NCBI GenBank assembly: GCA_044371535.1
Contig: JBILTL010000049.1
Coordinates: 1-13,734, forward strand
DNA from: CAIZGX01 sp044371535
GTDB taxonomy: Bacteria > Bacteroidota > Bacteroidia > Flavobacteriales_D > Sanyastnellaceae
Direction: 5' to 3'
DNA: 13,734 nucleotides
Shown one piece after another: positions 1-7,202 of this stretch; within the stretch, counting starts at the first letter, position 1; each line of letters opens with the position of its first letter. The notes beneath the pieces are model-generated. The model did no database searches and had not been told where the DNA came from. It worked only from the letters and a program-made list of their open reading frames with translations. The translations under genes and the position numbers were made by a program.

Positions 1-263
1 ACTGTATGTGATTGCGCTTAATCTAGCTCAAGGAGTTAGACAAGTAAGTCTCGCCAACGACCCCGCTCCTGGTAGTTGGTAATGAGGCTTCGCCGAAGGG
101 AGATCGCCAAAGACAAATTCTGTAGTCGGAGGTTAAAAACACAGGATAAGCAAGATTTTGGATGTTATTAACCTGCGTCTTGTCGAAAACCACTAAATAA
201 CTAAGCATGTAGAAACCCTTTTGATTCCTTGTTTGGACGCGGGTTCGAACCCCGCCGGGTCCA
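1..263 (+). ncRNA. ssrA: tmRNA (transfer-messenger RNA), 3' part, 5' end outside window
   Basis: This is the 3' portion of tmRNA, which rescues stalled ribosomes and tags the unfinished protein for degradation. The conserved CTAAGCATGTAGA block lies at 201-213, and the TTTGGACGCGGGTTCG-type end closes a perfect T arm: GCGGG at 239-243 pairs with CCCGC across a 7-base loop. The 3' acceptor strand is 256-262 with discriminator A at 263. The next bases are CAAAG, so CCA is not encoded and must be added by nucleotidyltransferase. Pseudoknot-type pairings are visible, for example CCAAC 54-58 with GTTGG 75-79, and CTTC 88-91 with GAAG 95-98. The 5' tRNA half and the tag reading frame lie upstream. 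From the layout of other Bacteroidota tmRNAs, I infer that the window starts at or just after the tag stop codon. Confidence 0.93.
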
Positions 264-271
264 CAAAGAAA

Positions 272-297
272 AGCCTCGAGAGATCGGGGCTTTTTTT
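272..297 (+). terminator. Rho-independent terminator of tmRNA, possibly bidirectional
   Basis: A 7-bp stem (272-278 with 285-291, one G-T pair) encloses a 6-base loop and is followed by a run of T's to 297. It starts 8 bases after the mature tmRNA end. On the other strand the same stem is followed by TTTTCTTT, so it may also stop transcripts of the convergent GH109-like gene, whose stop codon lies only 8 bases away. Confidence 0.88.
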
Positions 298-304
298 ATT
301 TATT

Positions 305-1702
305 TCATTTTGCGAATTCGACCTTCTTGAGTTTGTTCCAACGTCCTCTGGTGAAGTCCGGAATTTCATCAGGAGCGGAATTATTGTTTAAGGAAATTTC
401 AGTAAGCGGACTCAAGCATGACCATTCCGCTAAATCGTAAACTTCCATGTCTAAAGGCAATCCGTTATGAAGGCAATAGATCAATCGGTAATCCATGATG
501 TAGTCCATTCCGCCATGTCCACCAACTTCTTTCGCTTTCTCTTCAATGTCAATGACAATCGGATGTTTGTACTTCAACATAATTGAATCTCTCATTCCGT
601 CTGAAACATAATCGTGCGCCGTGAATTTGAGATGATTCGGATTCAATTCTTCACTCAACATTTTTGAATCGAGCGCATACCCTTCAACCGGATATTTATT
701 TGCGAATCCTTCCGTGCCTGTGAGCTGATACATGCGCGTATACGGACGAGGCGTTGCGACGTTGTGTTGAATTTCAATGGTCTTTCCCATCTCAGTTCGA
801 ATCATGGTTGTGGTGTGATCTCCGTTTTGGAAATTGCTTAATTCTATATTTGATTTCTGTTTGATGTGCGCTGGAATGTTCACCACTTTCGTGTCCATTG
901 AAACGAGGTAATTCATTTTATCTCCGCGATGAATATTGAGTGCGAAGCAAGCAGGGCCCATGCCGTGTGTTGGACAAATGTCTCCTCTATGATGCTGGTT
1001 GTAATCTAGTCGCCAGTTGTTCCAATAGTATTTCCAGAATGGCTCGAGGTTGTGAATGTATGAACCTTCAGCGTGAAGAATCTCTCCGAACAGTCCTTGC
1101 TGCGCCATGTTCAACGAAGTCAATTCGAAAAAATCATAAACACAATTCTCCAACATCATGCAATGCTTGCGTGTTTGTTCCGCGGTGTTGATGATCTCCC
1201 AAATCTCATTCATCGTGAGGGCACCAGGCACTTCAACCACCACATGCTTTCCATCTTTCATTCCTTGAATGGCCATCTTCGCATGATTCAACCAATCGGT
1301 GCAGATGTAAATCAAATCTACATTCGGAAGTGCTGTTACTTTCTTCCAAGAATCTTCACCTACGAATTCCTGCGCTGGCGGAAGTCCTCGTTCTTTTAAT
1401 GTTTCGTTGCATGCCTTCGCATTCTTTTCCACCATGTCGCATAACGCAACAATTTCTACTCCGTCTATGTATGTCAATCTGCTTACCGCCTCCGAGCCGC
1501 GCATTCCCAATCCGATAACGGCCACGCGCACGACAGGAATAGGATCGCATGCGAGACGCAAGACATCTTGCTGTCCTTTCGGACGCTTCGGCGTTTTGGT
1601 TTTTAGTGATTGTGAAAATGCTTGCAATGAGACGCTTGCGCAAAGTACAAATAACGCAACTGTTTTGATTATGCTGAAACGCGGAAAAGTAAGAGGCTTC
1701 AT
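305..1702 (-). CDS. Exported Gfo/Idh/MocA-fold protein, GH109-like (NAD-dependent glycosidase family)
   Basis: The protein has a Rossmann NAD-binding N-terminal domain and then the GFO/IDH/MocA C-terminal alpha/beta domain. Counting from the chosen Met, the dinucleotide motif GLGMRG is at 64-69, EVP at 157-159, MLENCVYD at 183-190 and PTHGMGP at 244-250. The last two are typical of GH109 (alpha-N-acetylgalactosaminidase group), enzymes that cleave glycosides by a transient NAD+ oxidation. The length of 465 residues fits the family. The Met at 1702 was chosen because it directly starts a signal peptide: basic residues, a hydrophobic stretch near 10-26, and a likely cut after Ala-Phe-Ser at 30. 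A Met at 1753 would add 17 residues and hide the signal sequence. No twin arginine is present. The substrate is unknown; family 0.85, exact activity about 0.4. Confidence 0.86.
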   Translation of the reverse strand: MKPLTFPRFSIIKTVALFVLCASVSLQAFSQSLKTKTPKRPKGQQDVLRLACDPIPVVRVAVIGLGMRGSEAVSRLTYIDGVEIVALCDMVEKNAKACNETLKERGLPPAQEFVGEDSWKKVTALPNVDLIYICTDWLNHAKMAIQGMKDGKHVVVEVPGALTMNEIWEIINTAEQTRKHCMMLENCVYDFFELTSLNMAQQGLFGEILHAEGSYIHNLEPFWKYYWNNWRLDYNQHHRGDICPTHGMGPACFALNIHRGDKMNYLVSMDTKVVNIPAHIKQKSNIELSNFQNGDHTTTMIRTEMGKTIEIQHNVATPRPYTRMYQLTGTEGFANKYPVEGYALDSKMLSEELNPNHLKFTAHDYVSDGMRDSIMLKYKHPIVIDIEEKAKEVGGHGGMDYIMDYRLIYCLHNGLPLDMEVYDLAEWSCLSPLTEISLNNNSAPDEIPDFTRGRWNKLKKVEFAK

Positions 1703-1800
1703 TCGATAATAATTAAGAATTGATTTTGGTTGAAGGCGATTAAAATTAAGCATAATTCTCAGTTTTTAGTATTGCCTTATTGTGTAATCTAAAAACAAAC

Positions 1801-1830
1801 AAAGTTCTTTTATCGAACTTTTAAATGTTC
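1801..1830. promoter_or_regulatory. Candidate operator: three GTTC/GAAC half-sites
   Basis: A perfect 7-bp inverted repeat, AAAGTTC at 1801-1807 and GAACTTT at 1815-1821, is followed by another inverted half-site, GTTC at 1827-1830. The second pair forms GAAC-TTTTAAAT-GTTC, a 16-base palindrome with one mismatched pair. Half-site spacings are 11 and 12 bases, close to one helical turn. The array sits just upstream of the HTH antitoxin gene and beside its likely -7 region. I infer a binding site for that protein, giving autoregulation as in other toxin-antitoxin operons. Binding is not shown. Confidence 0.5.
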
Positions 1831-1838
1831 TATATTTA
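1831..1838 (+). promoter_or_regulatory. Possible Bacteroidota -7 element before the antitoxin gene
   Basis: TATATTTA matches TAnnTTTG in all but the last base and lies 28 bases before the ATG at 1866. It directly abuts the candidate operator, so a bound repressor would cover the promoter. No clear -33 TTTG element is seen. Confidence 0.35.
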
Positions 1839-1865
1839 CACTTCCAGCAAAGATGAAAAATTATT

Positions 1866-2666
1866 ATGGAATTCAAAACAAACAATAAACACATCGGCAT
1901 TCGCTTATCACAGGCACGCAAAAGCAAAGGGATTACGCAGGAGCTGCTTGCTGAACAACTTGGCCTATCGAGATCAGCACTTGTGAAGGTGGAAAGTGGT
2001 CAAAGGGGACTCTCTGCGAGCGAACTGTATAACATTTCAGAGGTCTTAGAAATGCCAATGGATTACTTCTTCTTATCGACGTATGATGAGACATCAATTC
2101 AAAGTATGGTCAATGATCGTGAAGTGGAATATGGGACCCTACGTATTTCCGACCCCATTCTTAATCAAAAAAAACAAATCGCTCTATTGCTATACTTGCT
2201 TCAGCAGACCGCGGGTAAAATGGATATTACCGAAAAGGAAATACCAAAACTCATGTACTTCTGTGATTTCAATTTTTTTGAAATCTACGAAGAGCAATTG
2301 AGCGGTTCAAGCTACTTCAAAATGAACAATAACGTTCGCATTGAAAATTTCCAACACGTAATTTCTGCGCTCATTAAAAACAAGAACCTCATCCGAATTG
2401 AAATTCAAAAAGGTCAGAAAAAAGAAAAAAAACTTCTTGCCGTTTCTTCACCGAATCTGAAATGCCTCAATGCCGCAGAACTAGAAATTATTCAGCAAGT
2501 CATTGTCTCATTCCAGGGATGGTCTGCTCAGAAAAACACTGATTACCTCATGGAAGACATTCCGCTTAAAGTCACGAATGTGGGAGAACTAATCCGTTAC
2601 AATTTAGTGTTCTATCGCAGAGGTTTTCATTCCGTAAGAACGTATTCAGACGATGAAGAAGATTGA
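1866..2666 (+). CDS. HTH (XRE/Cro-C1) antitoxin with Panacea-like C-terminal domain
   Basis: Residues 10-67 form a Cro/C1-type helix-turn-helix: an RLSQARKSKGITQELLAEQL-type helix pair, then SRSALVKVESGQRG and a final helix. The C-terminal half, about 120-250, resembles the Panacea (DUF4065/SocA-like) antitoxin domain. Its cues are KLMYFCDFNFFEIY at 128-141 and, late in the domain, a helix followed by SAQKNTDYLMEDIPLK at 220-235, which looks like the family's Ser-Asp-x-x-His/Glu-Asp-x-Pro-Trp region. Residues 100-118 are probably helical. The gene overlaps the downstream toxin gene by 14 bases, which argues for a type II toxin-antitoxin operon with translational coupling. The likely role is to bind and neutralise the toxin and repress its own promoter through the half-sites at 1801-1830. 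HTH is certain; Panacea assignment is by eye, about 0.6. Confidence 0.82.
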   Translation: MEFKTNNKHIGIRLSQARKSKGITQELLAEQLGLSRSALVKVESGQRGLSASELYNISEVLEMPMDYFFLSTYDETSIQSMVNDREVEYGTLRISDPILNQKKQIALLLYLLQQTAGKMDITEKEIPKLMYFCDFNFFEIYEEQLSGSSYFKMNNNVRIENFQHVISALIKNKNLIRIEIQKGQKKEKKLLAVSSPNLKCLNAAELEIIQQVIVSFQGWSAQKNTDYLMEDIPLKVTNVGELIRYNLVFYRRGFHSVRTYSDDEED

Positions 2667-3008
2667 AATTATAGAACTTCATGAATTTAATAAAGATTTC
2701 AAGGGGCTTTTCAAGAGGTACAGGTCGTTAGATAAAAACCTTCAAGAAGTAAAAAATCTATTGATGCTTTATCCAGATGAATCACCTCCCTTTAGTTTTG
2801 GAATAAATGGACTGGGAATAGATACGTGCGTAATAAAAGTGAAGAAAATCACGAGTGATAATTTTAAAGGCCGAGGAAGCAATTCTGGGTTCAGGCTTAT
2901 ATATGCTTGGTTCCTGAAAAAAGATCAATTACATTGATTGAGCTCTATCATAAAAACGAAAAAGTCGCAGAAGACCGAAAGCGAATCCTGAAGTACTTCA
3001 GTTCTTAA
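2653..3008 (+). pseudogene. RelE-like toxin gene, frameshifted at A6 run
   Basis: The zero frame runs from ATG 2653 to TGA 2937 (94 residues) and resembles a RelE-like mRNA-interferase group: a helical N-terminus FKGLFKRYRSLDKNL, then IKVKKITSDNFKGRGSNSGF and RLIYAW. Homologues continue with a strand, an IYHK-type motif and a charged helix. These occur here in the -1 frame: aga at 2922 onward reads RSITLIELYHKNEK, then an acidic-basic helix ending KYFSS, with TAA at 3006-3008. One extra A in the A6 run 2917-2922 (or an equivalent 1-base insertion nearby) gives an intact 118-residue toxin, a normal family length. The present form lacks the last strand and helix, so it is probably inactive unless the base is a sequencing error or slippage restores it. 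The start overlaps the antitoxin stop. Confidence 0.82.
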
Positions 3009-3029
3009 AGAAAAGAATTGAAGTGAATT

Positions 3030-3821
3030 CTAGTATTTCAACCCCAACGATTTCAAGGTTAATTTTTCTATTGTTGAATCCGAAAGAAAGCGCTTGACAA
3101 ATCTGAACAACCTTCCCTTTCTTTCTGAAACATAAATTCCTTTTGGACGCTTGATCTGAATGATTTGATGGATCGTTTGAACCAATTCTGCAGGACTCAC
3201 AGCCGCATCCATTTTCTCGTTTCTTCTTTTATAGACGTGATCTGCACTTGCTTTGTGGGATGAATCTTCCGGACAAATGTATTCGAGTTGAATGCCGCTG
3301 TTGATGTAAAAAGGTTCAACCATGGTTATGTGCACACCGAAGGGTTTCATCTCCTTTCGCAAACAAAGCGACCAAGTTGTCAATGCAATTTTGGACGAGC
3401 CATAAGTCGATTGAAAAGGCATCGCAAAATGTCCACTTAATGTTCCAATGTTTACAATTTTCCCAGAGCCTCTTTCTCGCATACACTGAGCAAACATCTT
3501 CGTCAAGTAAATAGTTCCGAAAAAATTCACTTCGAATATCTCACGAACCTTTTCGTTCGAAATATTCTCAGCCGGCCCCATCTGACTTTGACCTGCGTTA
3601 TTGATGACTATGTCAATCTCAGGAAGACTTTCAAAACATTTTGCAATAGACTCCTCACTACTCAAATTCAACTCGAGGTAGTGAACTCCTTCTATTCTAT
3701 TTTGAATTTTCTCAATATTTCTTGAAGTGCCAAACACTTCAAACCCCTTACTATTCAAATCTTCGGCAATGGCTCTGCCTATTCCTTTTGAAATGCCGGT
3801 AATTAAAATCCGCTGTTTCAT
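3030..3821 (-). CDS. Short-chain dehydrogenase/reductase (SDR), last gene of lipid-type cassette
   Basis: A 263-residue classical SDR. The cofactor loop TGISKGIG is at 8-15, NNAG at 74-77 and the structural Asn in VNFFG at 99. The catalytic triad members are Ser129, Tyr140 and Lys144 (YGSSK). Arg34 and the segment GTSRN after the second strand suggest NADP(H) preference. After about residue 230 a basic, partly amphipathic tail (RLFRFVKRFL) could touch a membrane or acyl substrate. The ATG overlaps the aminotransferase stop by 4 bases (ATGA), so translation is coupled. The likely reaction is reduction of a keto group or oxidation of a hydroxyl on the product of the neighbouring enzymes; the substrate is unknown. 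SDR family assignment is very secure. Confidence 0.93.
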   Translation of the reverse strand: MKQRILITGISKGIGRAIAEDLNSKGFEVFGTSRNIEKIQNRIEGVHYLELNLSSEESIAKCFESLPEIDIVINNAGQSQMGPAENISNEKVREIFEVNFFGTIYLTKMFAQCMRERGSGKIVNIGTLSGHFAMPFQSTYGSSKIALTTWSLCLRKEMKPFGVHITMVEPFYINSGIQLEYICPEDSSHKASADHVYKRRNEKMDAAVSPAELVQTIHQIIQIKRPKGIYVSERKGRLFRFVKRFLSDSTIEKLTLKSLGLKY

Positions 3822-5227
3822 TTCACAAATGAATTCAATAGTTTTTCGTAGGCTAACACATACTTGTCGTTGTCTTCAATGGTTTGCGCGCAGCTTACAA
3901 AATCGCGACCGTTACGCGAAAGAACTCCAGCTGAAGAAACAATAGCAGAATAACTCGATAGTATTTTTCTCCGTTGAACCACTTCATTCAATGCTTCAGC
4001 CGATATAAGCTGAACGGCATGCGGCGCCGTTAATTCAACACGAAGAATGTTTCCATAGTTGTATGCAAAGAAGTCAGAATCGTATGCAGAAAACAATGCA
4101 TTCAATTTCATAGTTAGATCAGAAGCAGTTGCCTCGGCTTGCTGTAGAAGATTGGTTGTCGATAGCCTGTTCACTACATAATTGCAAGCGGCCATTGACA
4201 AGGTATTTCCTGAAAGTGTTCCTGCTATGTACGTGTATGGGTGAGAATAAGGAATGCTAATATTCGCGGCGTCCATGAGTTCCTTCCTTCCGCCAATAGC
4301 GCCGCAAGATGGAAATCCGTTCATGAGTCCCTTTCCCAAAGTTGTTAAATCAGGAGTGACATTCAAACGTTGTTGCGCTCCCCCTTTTCCTAAACGGAAT
4401 CCGGTTACCACTTCATCGAAAATGTACAACGCTCCGTACTTATGCGTCAATGCGATAGCTTGCTCATTGAAGTCTTCCAGCATTGGAACTAAGCCAGATT
4501 CGGCGCCATAAGGTTCAACAATAACCGCGGCTATTCCACCCGAATGTTCATTCGCTTTGAAGGCTTCTTCCAATGCGTTCAGATCATTTGGGGGAACCAA
4601 CACAGTTTGATCCATGTGCTCGTCTGGAATTCCATTTGTAACGAATTTACCAGACCCCGGAACCTCAACATCCATGAGGTATTCGCTGGCCCATCCGTGA
4701 TAGTGTCCAAGAAATTTAATGAGCTTCTTCTTCCCTGTTACTGCACGAGCAATTTTAATGGCTCCTGAATTCGCTTCGCTTCCACTGGAAGTGAAGCGCA
4801 CTTTTTCTATGGATGGAAAAAAGTCGATGACTTTTTCTGCGGCTTCAATTTCCAACTCATCGAAATGACCGTGAAAATTTGTTTTGTTTTGAAGCAAATC
4901 CTGAATGCAGCTAGTCAACCCTTCATCGTTATGACCAAGAATAATTGCGCCACCACTTAAAATGTAATCGACGTACTCATTTCCATCTACGTCTGTTAAA
5001 CGACTTCCTGTTCCTTTGTTCATGAAGAACGGATAAGGATTCGAAAGCGGCAAGGTGTGTTGAGAGCCATTGGGTAAAACGCCTTTGGCTCTTTCTGTTA
5101 ATTGAAAAGATTTAGGAGTTCTTCTTTTCAAATCGTCGAAAACTTCGTTCAACTTTTGACTATCAATTTCCTTCAACGGCTTAGCGGCAATGTTGCCAGC
5201 TCTTGAAAAGATTTCACTCGTTTTCAT
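3818..5227 (-). CDS. Class III PLP-dependent aminotransferase, HemL-like
   Basis: A fold-type I, class III aminotransferase closest by eye to glutamate-1-semialdehyde aminomutase. Visible landmarks are SGSEAN at 148-153 (phosphate loop), HYHGW at 175-179, the cofactor aspartate in DEVVTGFR at 271-278, and the PLP-binding Lys299 in LGKG. At 469 residues it carries about 40 extra N-terminal residues compared with usual HemL. It lies 9 bases after an acyltransferase and overlaps an SDR gene, with no other haem-synthesis gene nearby. I therefore infer a specialised aminotransferase, perhaps acting on a lipid-like or secondary-metabolite ketone or aldehyde, rather than the housekeeping HemL. It could still be a tetrapyrrole enzyme. 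The start ATG 5225-5227 has no clear Shine-Dalgarno. Confidence 0.9.
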   Translation of the reverse strand: MKTSEIFSRAGNIAAKPLKEIDSQKLNEVFDDLKRRTPKSFQLTERAKGVLPNGSQHTLPLSNPYPFFMNKGTGSRLTDVDGNEYVDYILSGGAIILGHNDEGLTSCIQDLLQNKTNFHGHFDELEIEAAEKVIDFFPSIEKVRFTSSGSEANSGAIKIARAVTGKKKLIKFLGHYHGWASEYLMDVEVPGSGKFVTNGIPDEHMDQTVLVPPNDLNALEEAFKANEHSGGIAAVIVEPYGAESGLVPMLEDFNEQAIALTHKYGALYIFDEVVTGFRLGKGGAQQRLNVTPDLTTLGKGLMNGFPSCGAIGGRKELMDAANISIPYSHPYTYIAGTLSGNTLSMAACNYVVNRLSTTNLLQQAEATASDLTMKLNALFSAYDSDFFAYNYGNILRVELTAPHAVQLISAEALNEVVQRRKILSSYSAIVSSAGVLSRNGRDFVSCAQTIEDNDKYVLAYEKLLNSFVK

Positions 5228-5236
5228 ACTATAAAA

Positions 5237-5983
5237 TTAAATCGTGTTCATGTTGTAATATTCGTTGAATCGCTTCACATAAAGTTTGCGAACATCATCA
5301 ATGTGATTATCAAGATTCTCTAACTTCCAATCCGCCGTTGGACAAACCCCCAACGTTTCTATAATAACCGTCCCTCTTTTAAACGGACGGAAATTTGCAT
5401 AAGGATTCGATTCGATTGGCGTATAAATGAACAAAGGCACAACCGGTATTTTGCAATTCAAGGCCATGTGATAAACTCCGCGATTGAAAGGGGCAATGCG
5501 CTCTCCGTATCTGTGAACCCCTTCAGACGACCCCATAATACTGACATGCTCTTCATTTATTCTTTTCTCGACATTGAAAAAACATTTCATACGTCGTTCT
5601 TTATTCTTCTTTTGCGGAATATATAGAAGTCCTATTGCGAAGGAAATTAAAGCAACTGGAAAGAAAATCAGCATTTTTTCACTCATTAATATCCGCATAT
5701 CCTTCAATCCCAAACCCATCAATACAAATCCATCTAAATAAGAATTGTGGTTGAAGGTAAAGAAATGAGGTTTGTTTATTTCGGGAAGTTTCACTCGGTT
5801 TTCGACACGTATTCCCATGACCGCAAGAGTTAGCTTACAGAATAAAGGAATTAATATTGTCCGATTAAAATTGGTCAGCAGGCCAAACGAAACGATTCTG
5901 AGAAAGGAACCTAATGTTCCAAACAAAATAATAAGTGCAAAGGCCATTACAACCTTATACACGTTAATTGCCTTTTCTATCAT
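5237..5983 (-). CDS. PlsC/LpxL-type 1-acyl-glycerol-3-phosphate acyltransferase family protein
   Basis: The N-terminus has two hydrophobic segments at about 10-35 and 42-58 that should anchor it in the inner membrane. The PlsC signature motifs follow in order: NHNSYLD with the HX4D catalytic pair His79 and Asp84; IPQKK at 122-126; EGVHRYGERIAPFNRG at 154-169, an EGTR-like block; and VVPLFIYT at 181-188. The family moves an acyl chain from acyl-ACP or acyl-CoA to a lysophospholipid or another hydroxyl or amine. It is the first gene of the three-gene minus-strand cassette, 9 bases ahead of the aminotransferase, so it may acylate a product of that pathway. Arg in the usual EGTR position is retained as His-Arg, a mild variation. 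Confidence 0.9.
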   Translation of the reverse strand: MIEKAINVYKVVMAFALIILFGTLGSFLRIVSFGLLTNFNRTILIPLFCKLTLAVMGIRVENRVKLPEINKPHFFTFNHNSYLDGFVLMGLGLKDMRILMSEKMLIFFPVALISFAIGLLYIPQKKNKERRMKCFFNVEKRINEEHVSIMGSSEGVHRYGERIAPFNRGVYHMALNCKIPVVPLFIYTPIESNPYANFRPFKRGTVIIETLGVCPTADWKLENLDNHIDDVRKLYVKRFNEYYNMNTI

Positions 5984-6052
5984 TTGATTTTAAATAAATC
6001 GGAGTTCAATTTAGGTAAGAATAAAAGTAAGAACGAATGAATTACCTCCAAT

Positions 6053-6083
6053 AAAAAAAAGAGCTCGGAAAACCGAGCTCTTT
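6053..6083 (-). terminator. Strong Rho-independent terminator of the SPFH/GYF operon
   Basis: A perfect 11-bp stem pairs 6058-6068 with 6073-6083 around an AAAA loop (TTTT on the minus strand). Read on the minus strand it is followed by a run of T's covering 6053-6060. It lies 20 bases after the stop of the last gene of the five-gene operon and cleanly separates it from the acyltransferase cassette, which must have its own promoter in 5984-6052. A TACTTTTA at 6022-6029 on the minus strand is a weak candidate for that promoter. Confidence 0.93.
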
Positions 6084-6103
6084 CGAAATATTAAAATCAA
6101 ATT

Positions 6104-6454
6104 TTAGCTAGCCGCTTTAATAAGCCCATTTACAATTAAGGCGTATACCAAAAGAACTATCCCATTTACGATTACATAAAGTGGTACAGATGAACTAAAA
6201 AATGAAAACACAACGTGACTTACGAGTCCAACTACAAAGAAAATCGAAGATAAGACTCTCACATTTGTTGACACTCCAGCTGTTTCAAACTTAATTCCAA
6301 TTGTACACGCCAATGTTATTGCAAAAAATACAAATCCGCCTATAGTGATAAGCAGTTTGTTTTCCTCAATATCCATTGAATAGAAGCCAAAACTTATTAA
6401 TGCACTTATTGCTATTGCAATAATTAATTGAAAGAACTTCACTTGAGTATTCAT
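6104..6454 (-). CDS. Small four-helix membrane protein
   Basis: I do not recognise a named family. The 116-residue product has four hydrophobic segments, at about 7-26, 35-55, 66-86 and 90-112, with very short polar loops such as DIEEN near 28-32 and KFETAGVSTNVR near 54-66. This predicts an integral inner-membrane protein with both ends on the same side. It is the last gene of the operon, 8 bases after the GYF_2 gene and directly before the terminator. The context suggests it is the membrane anchor or partner of the SPFH/PH/GYF proteins; the position resembles small membrane proteins that accompany SPFH scaffolds in bacteria. No catalytic motif is visible. Confidence 0.8.
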   Translation of the reverse strand: MNTQVKFFQLIIAIAISALISFGFYSMDIEENKLLITIGGFVFFAITLACTIGIKFETAGVSTNVRVLSSIFFVVGLVSHVVFSFFSSSVPLYVIVNGIVLLVYALIVNGLIKAAS

Positions 6455-6462
6455 AGATGTTT

Positions 6463-6816
6463 TTATATATTTGGTGTAAACGGTGGTGGTGTTAAAGCTA
6501 CTAATTTCAATACGTCAGGAAGCTTATCTGCAAACTGCCACTGAGACATCCCAGGTTTCCATACGTATGTATCCTTCGTAATTTTTTTTTCCGTTATTAA
6601 ACGAGAAAACTCCTTTTCTGAAAACGGCCCCGCCGGATTACCATCGAGAACAGCATAATACAGTGGTGCTACAATAGCGTTGTTCGCTTGAGCAACTCCA
6701 TTCACCTTCATGTTCTCCATTGCTGAATTCATGGTATTCACCATTTGCTGTGCTACAGCCATTCCCATACCGAATTCCATCAACCGATTCATTGAAAAAA
6801 AGCTATCGTCGTTCAT
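6463..6816 (-). CDS. Short GYF_2-domain protein
   Basis: Residues 52-105 form a GYF_2 (DUF4339) domain: YYAVLDGNPAGPFS with the Gly-Pro-Phe turn, then helices and VWKPGMSQW carrying the two conserved Trp at 86 and 93. GYF domains bind proline-rich peptides. The N-terminal 50 residues are Met- and Asn-rich (MGMAVAQQMVNTMNSAM), much like the linker that precedes the GYF_2 domain of the SPFH protein two genes upstream. I therefore infer that this gene is a free copy of the SPFH protein's tail. It ends with PPPFTPNI, itself a possible short proline ligand. No signal peptide is present, so it is probably cytoplasmic. Gaps of 8 bases on each side place it firmly in the operon. Confidence 0.86.
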   Translation of the reverse strand: MNDDSFFSMNRLMEFGMGMAVAQQMVNTMNSAMENMKVNGVAQANNAIVAPLYYAVLDGNPAGPFSEKEFSRLITEKKITKDTYVWKPGMSQWQFADKLPDVLKLVALTPPPFTPNI

Positions 6817-6824
6817 AATGTAAA

Positions 6825-7202
6825 TTATTTACAGATGTAAGATGCTAACGTTTTTTGAAGTCCGACAACATCGATTCCTTTTTTAAGCTCTTTCTTCAAT
6901 GATGTTGGTGAACCTGAAACCCAAATCTCAATCTCACAATCAGCATCAAAAGATCCTGCAGTTTCAACTAAGAAATGTGTGATTGACTTGTAAGGTACTG
7001 AGTGATACTCTTTTTTAGATCCCGTCATACCCTGAACGTCTTGCATAATTAAACGCTTGTTGGTGAACACCCATTTATCTCTGAAGATTTTGAATGCTGC
7101 CTCGATATTCTCTCCATCAAATAAAACATTTGCGAATTCTGACTGTAATTCTGCCGGATTCAATTCCGTTGCATTACCCATTAGGTTTGATAAAAAACTC
7201 AT
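6825..7202 (-). CDS. Bacterial PH-domain protein (bPH_1-like)
   Basis: A 125-residue protein that is almost entirely one bacterial pleckstrin-homology-like domain. The core landmarks are FRDKWVFTNKRLIMQD at 40-55, GMTGSKKEYHSVPYKSI at 58-74 and the strand pair with FDADCEIEIWVSG at 85-97, ending in a C-terminal helix (VVGLQKTLASYI). This matches the small stand-alone bPH_1 (PF08000-type) proteins, which form oligomeric rings and are thought to act at membranes or in signalling. There is no transmembrane segment or signal peptide. It sits between the SPFH and short GYF_2 genes; the 85-base gap upstream holds no other convincing gene. Its role in the operon is inferred as a peripheral membrane or scaffold element. 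Confidence 0.88.
   Translation of the reverse strand: MSFLSNLMGNATELNPAELQSEFANVLFDGENIEAAFKIFRDKWVFTNKRLIMQDVQGMTGSKKEYHSVPYKSITHFLVETAGSFDADCEIEIWVSGSPTSLKKELKKGIDVVGLQKTLASYICK

Noticed and set aside
23..208. Minus-strand open frame of 61 codons
   Set aside because: It lies wholly inside the tmRNA, whose conserved blocks and pseudoknot pairings explain the sequence.
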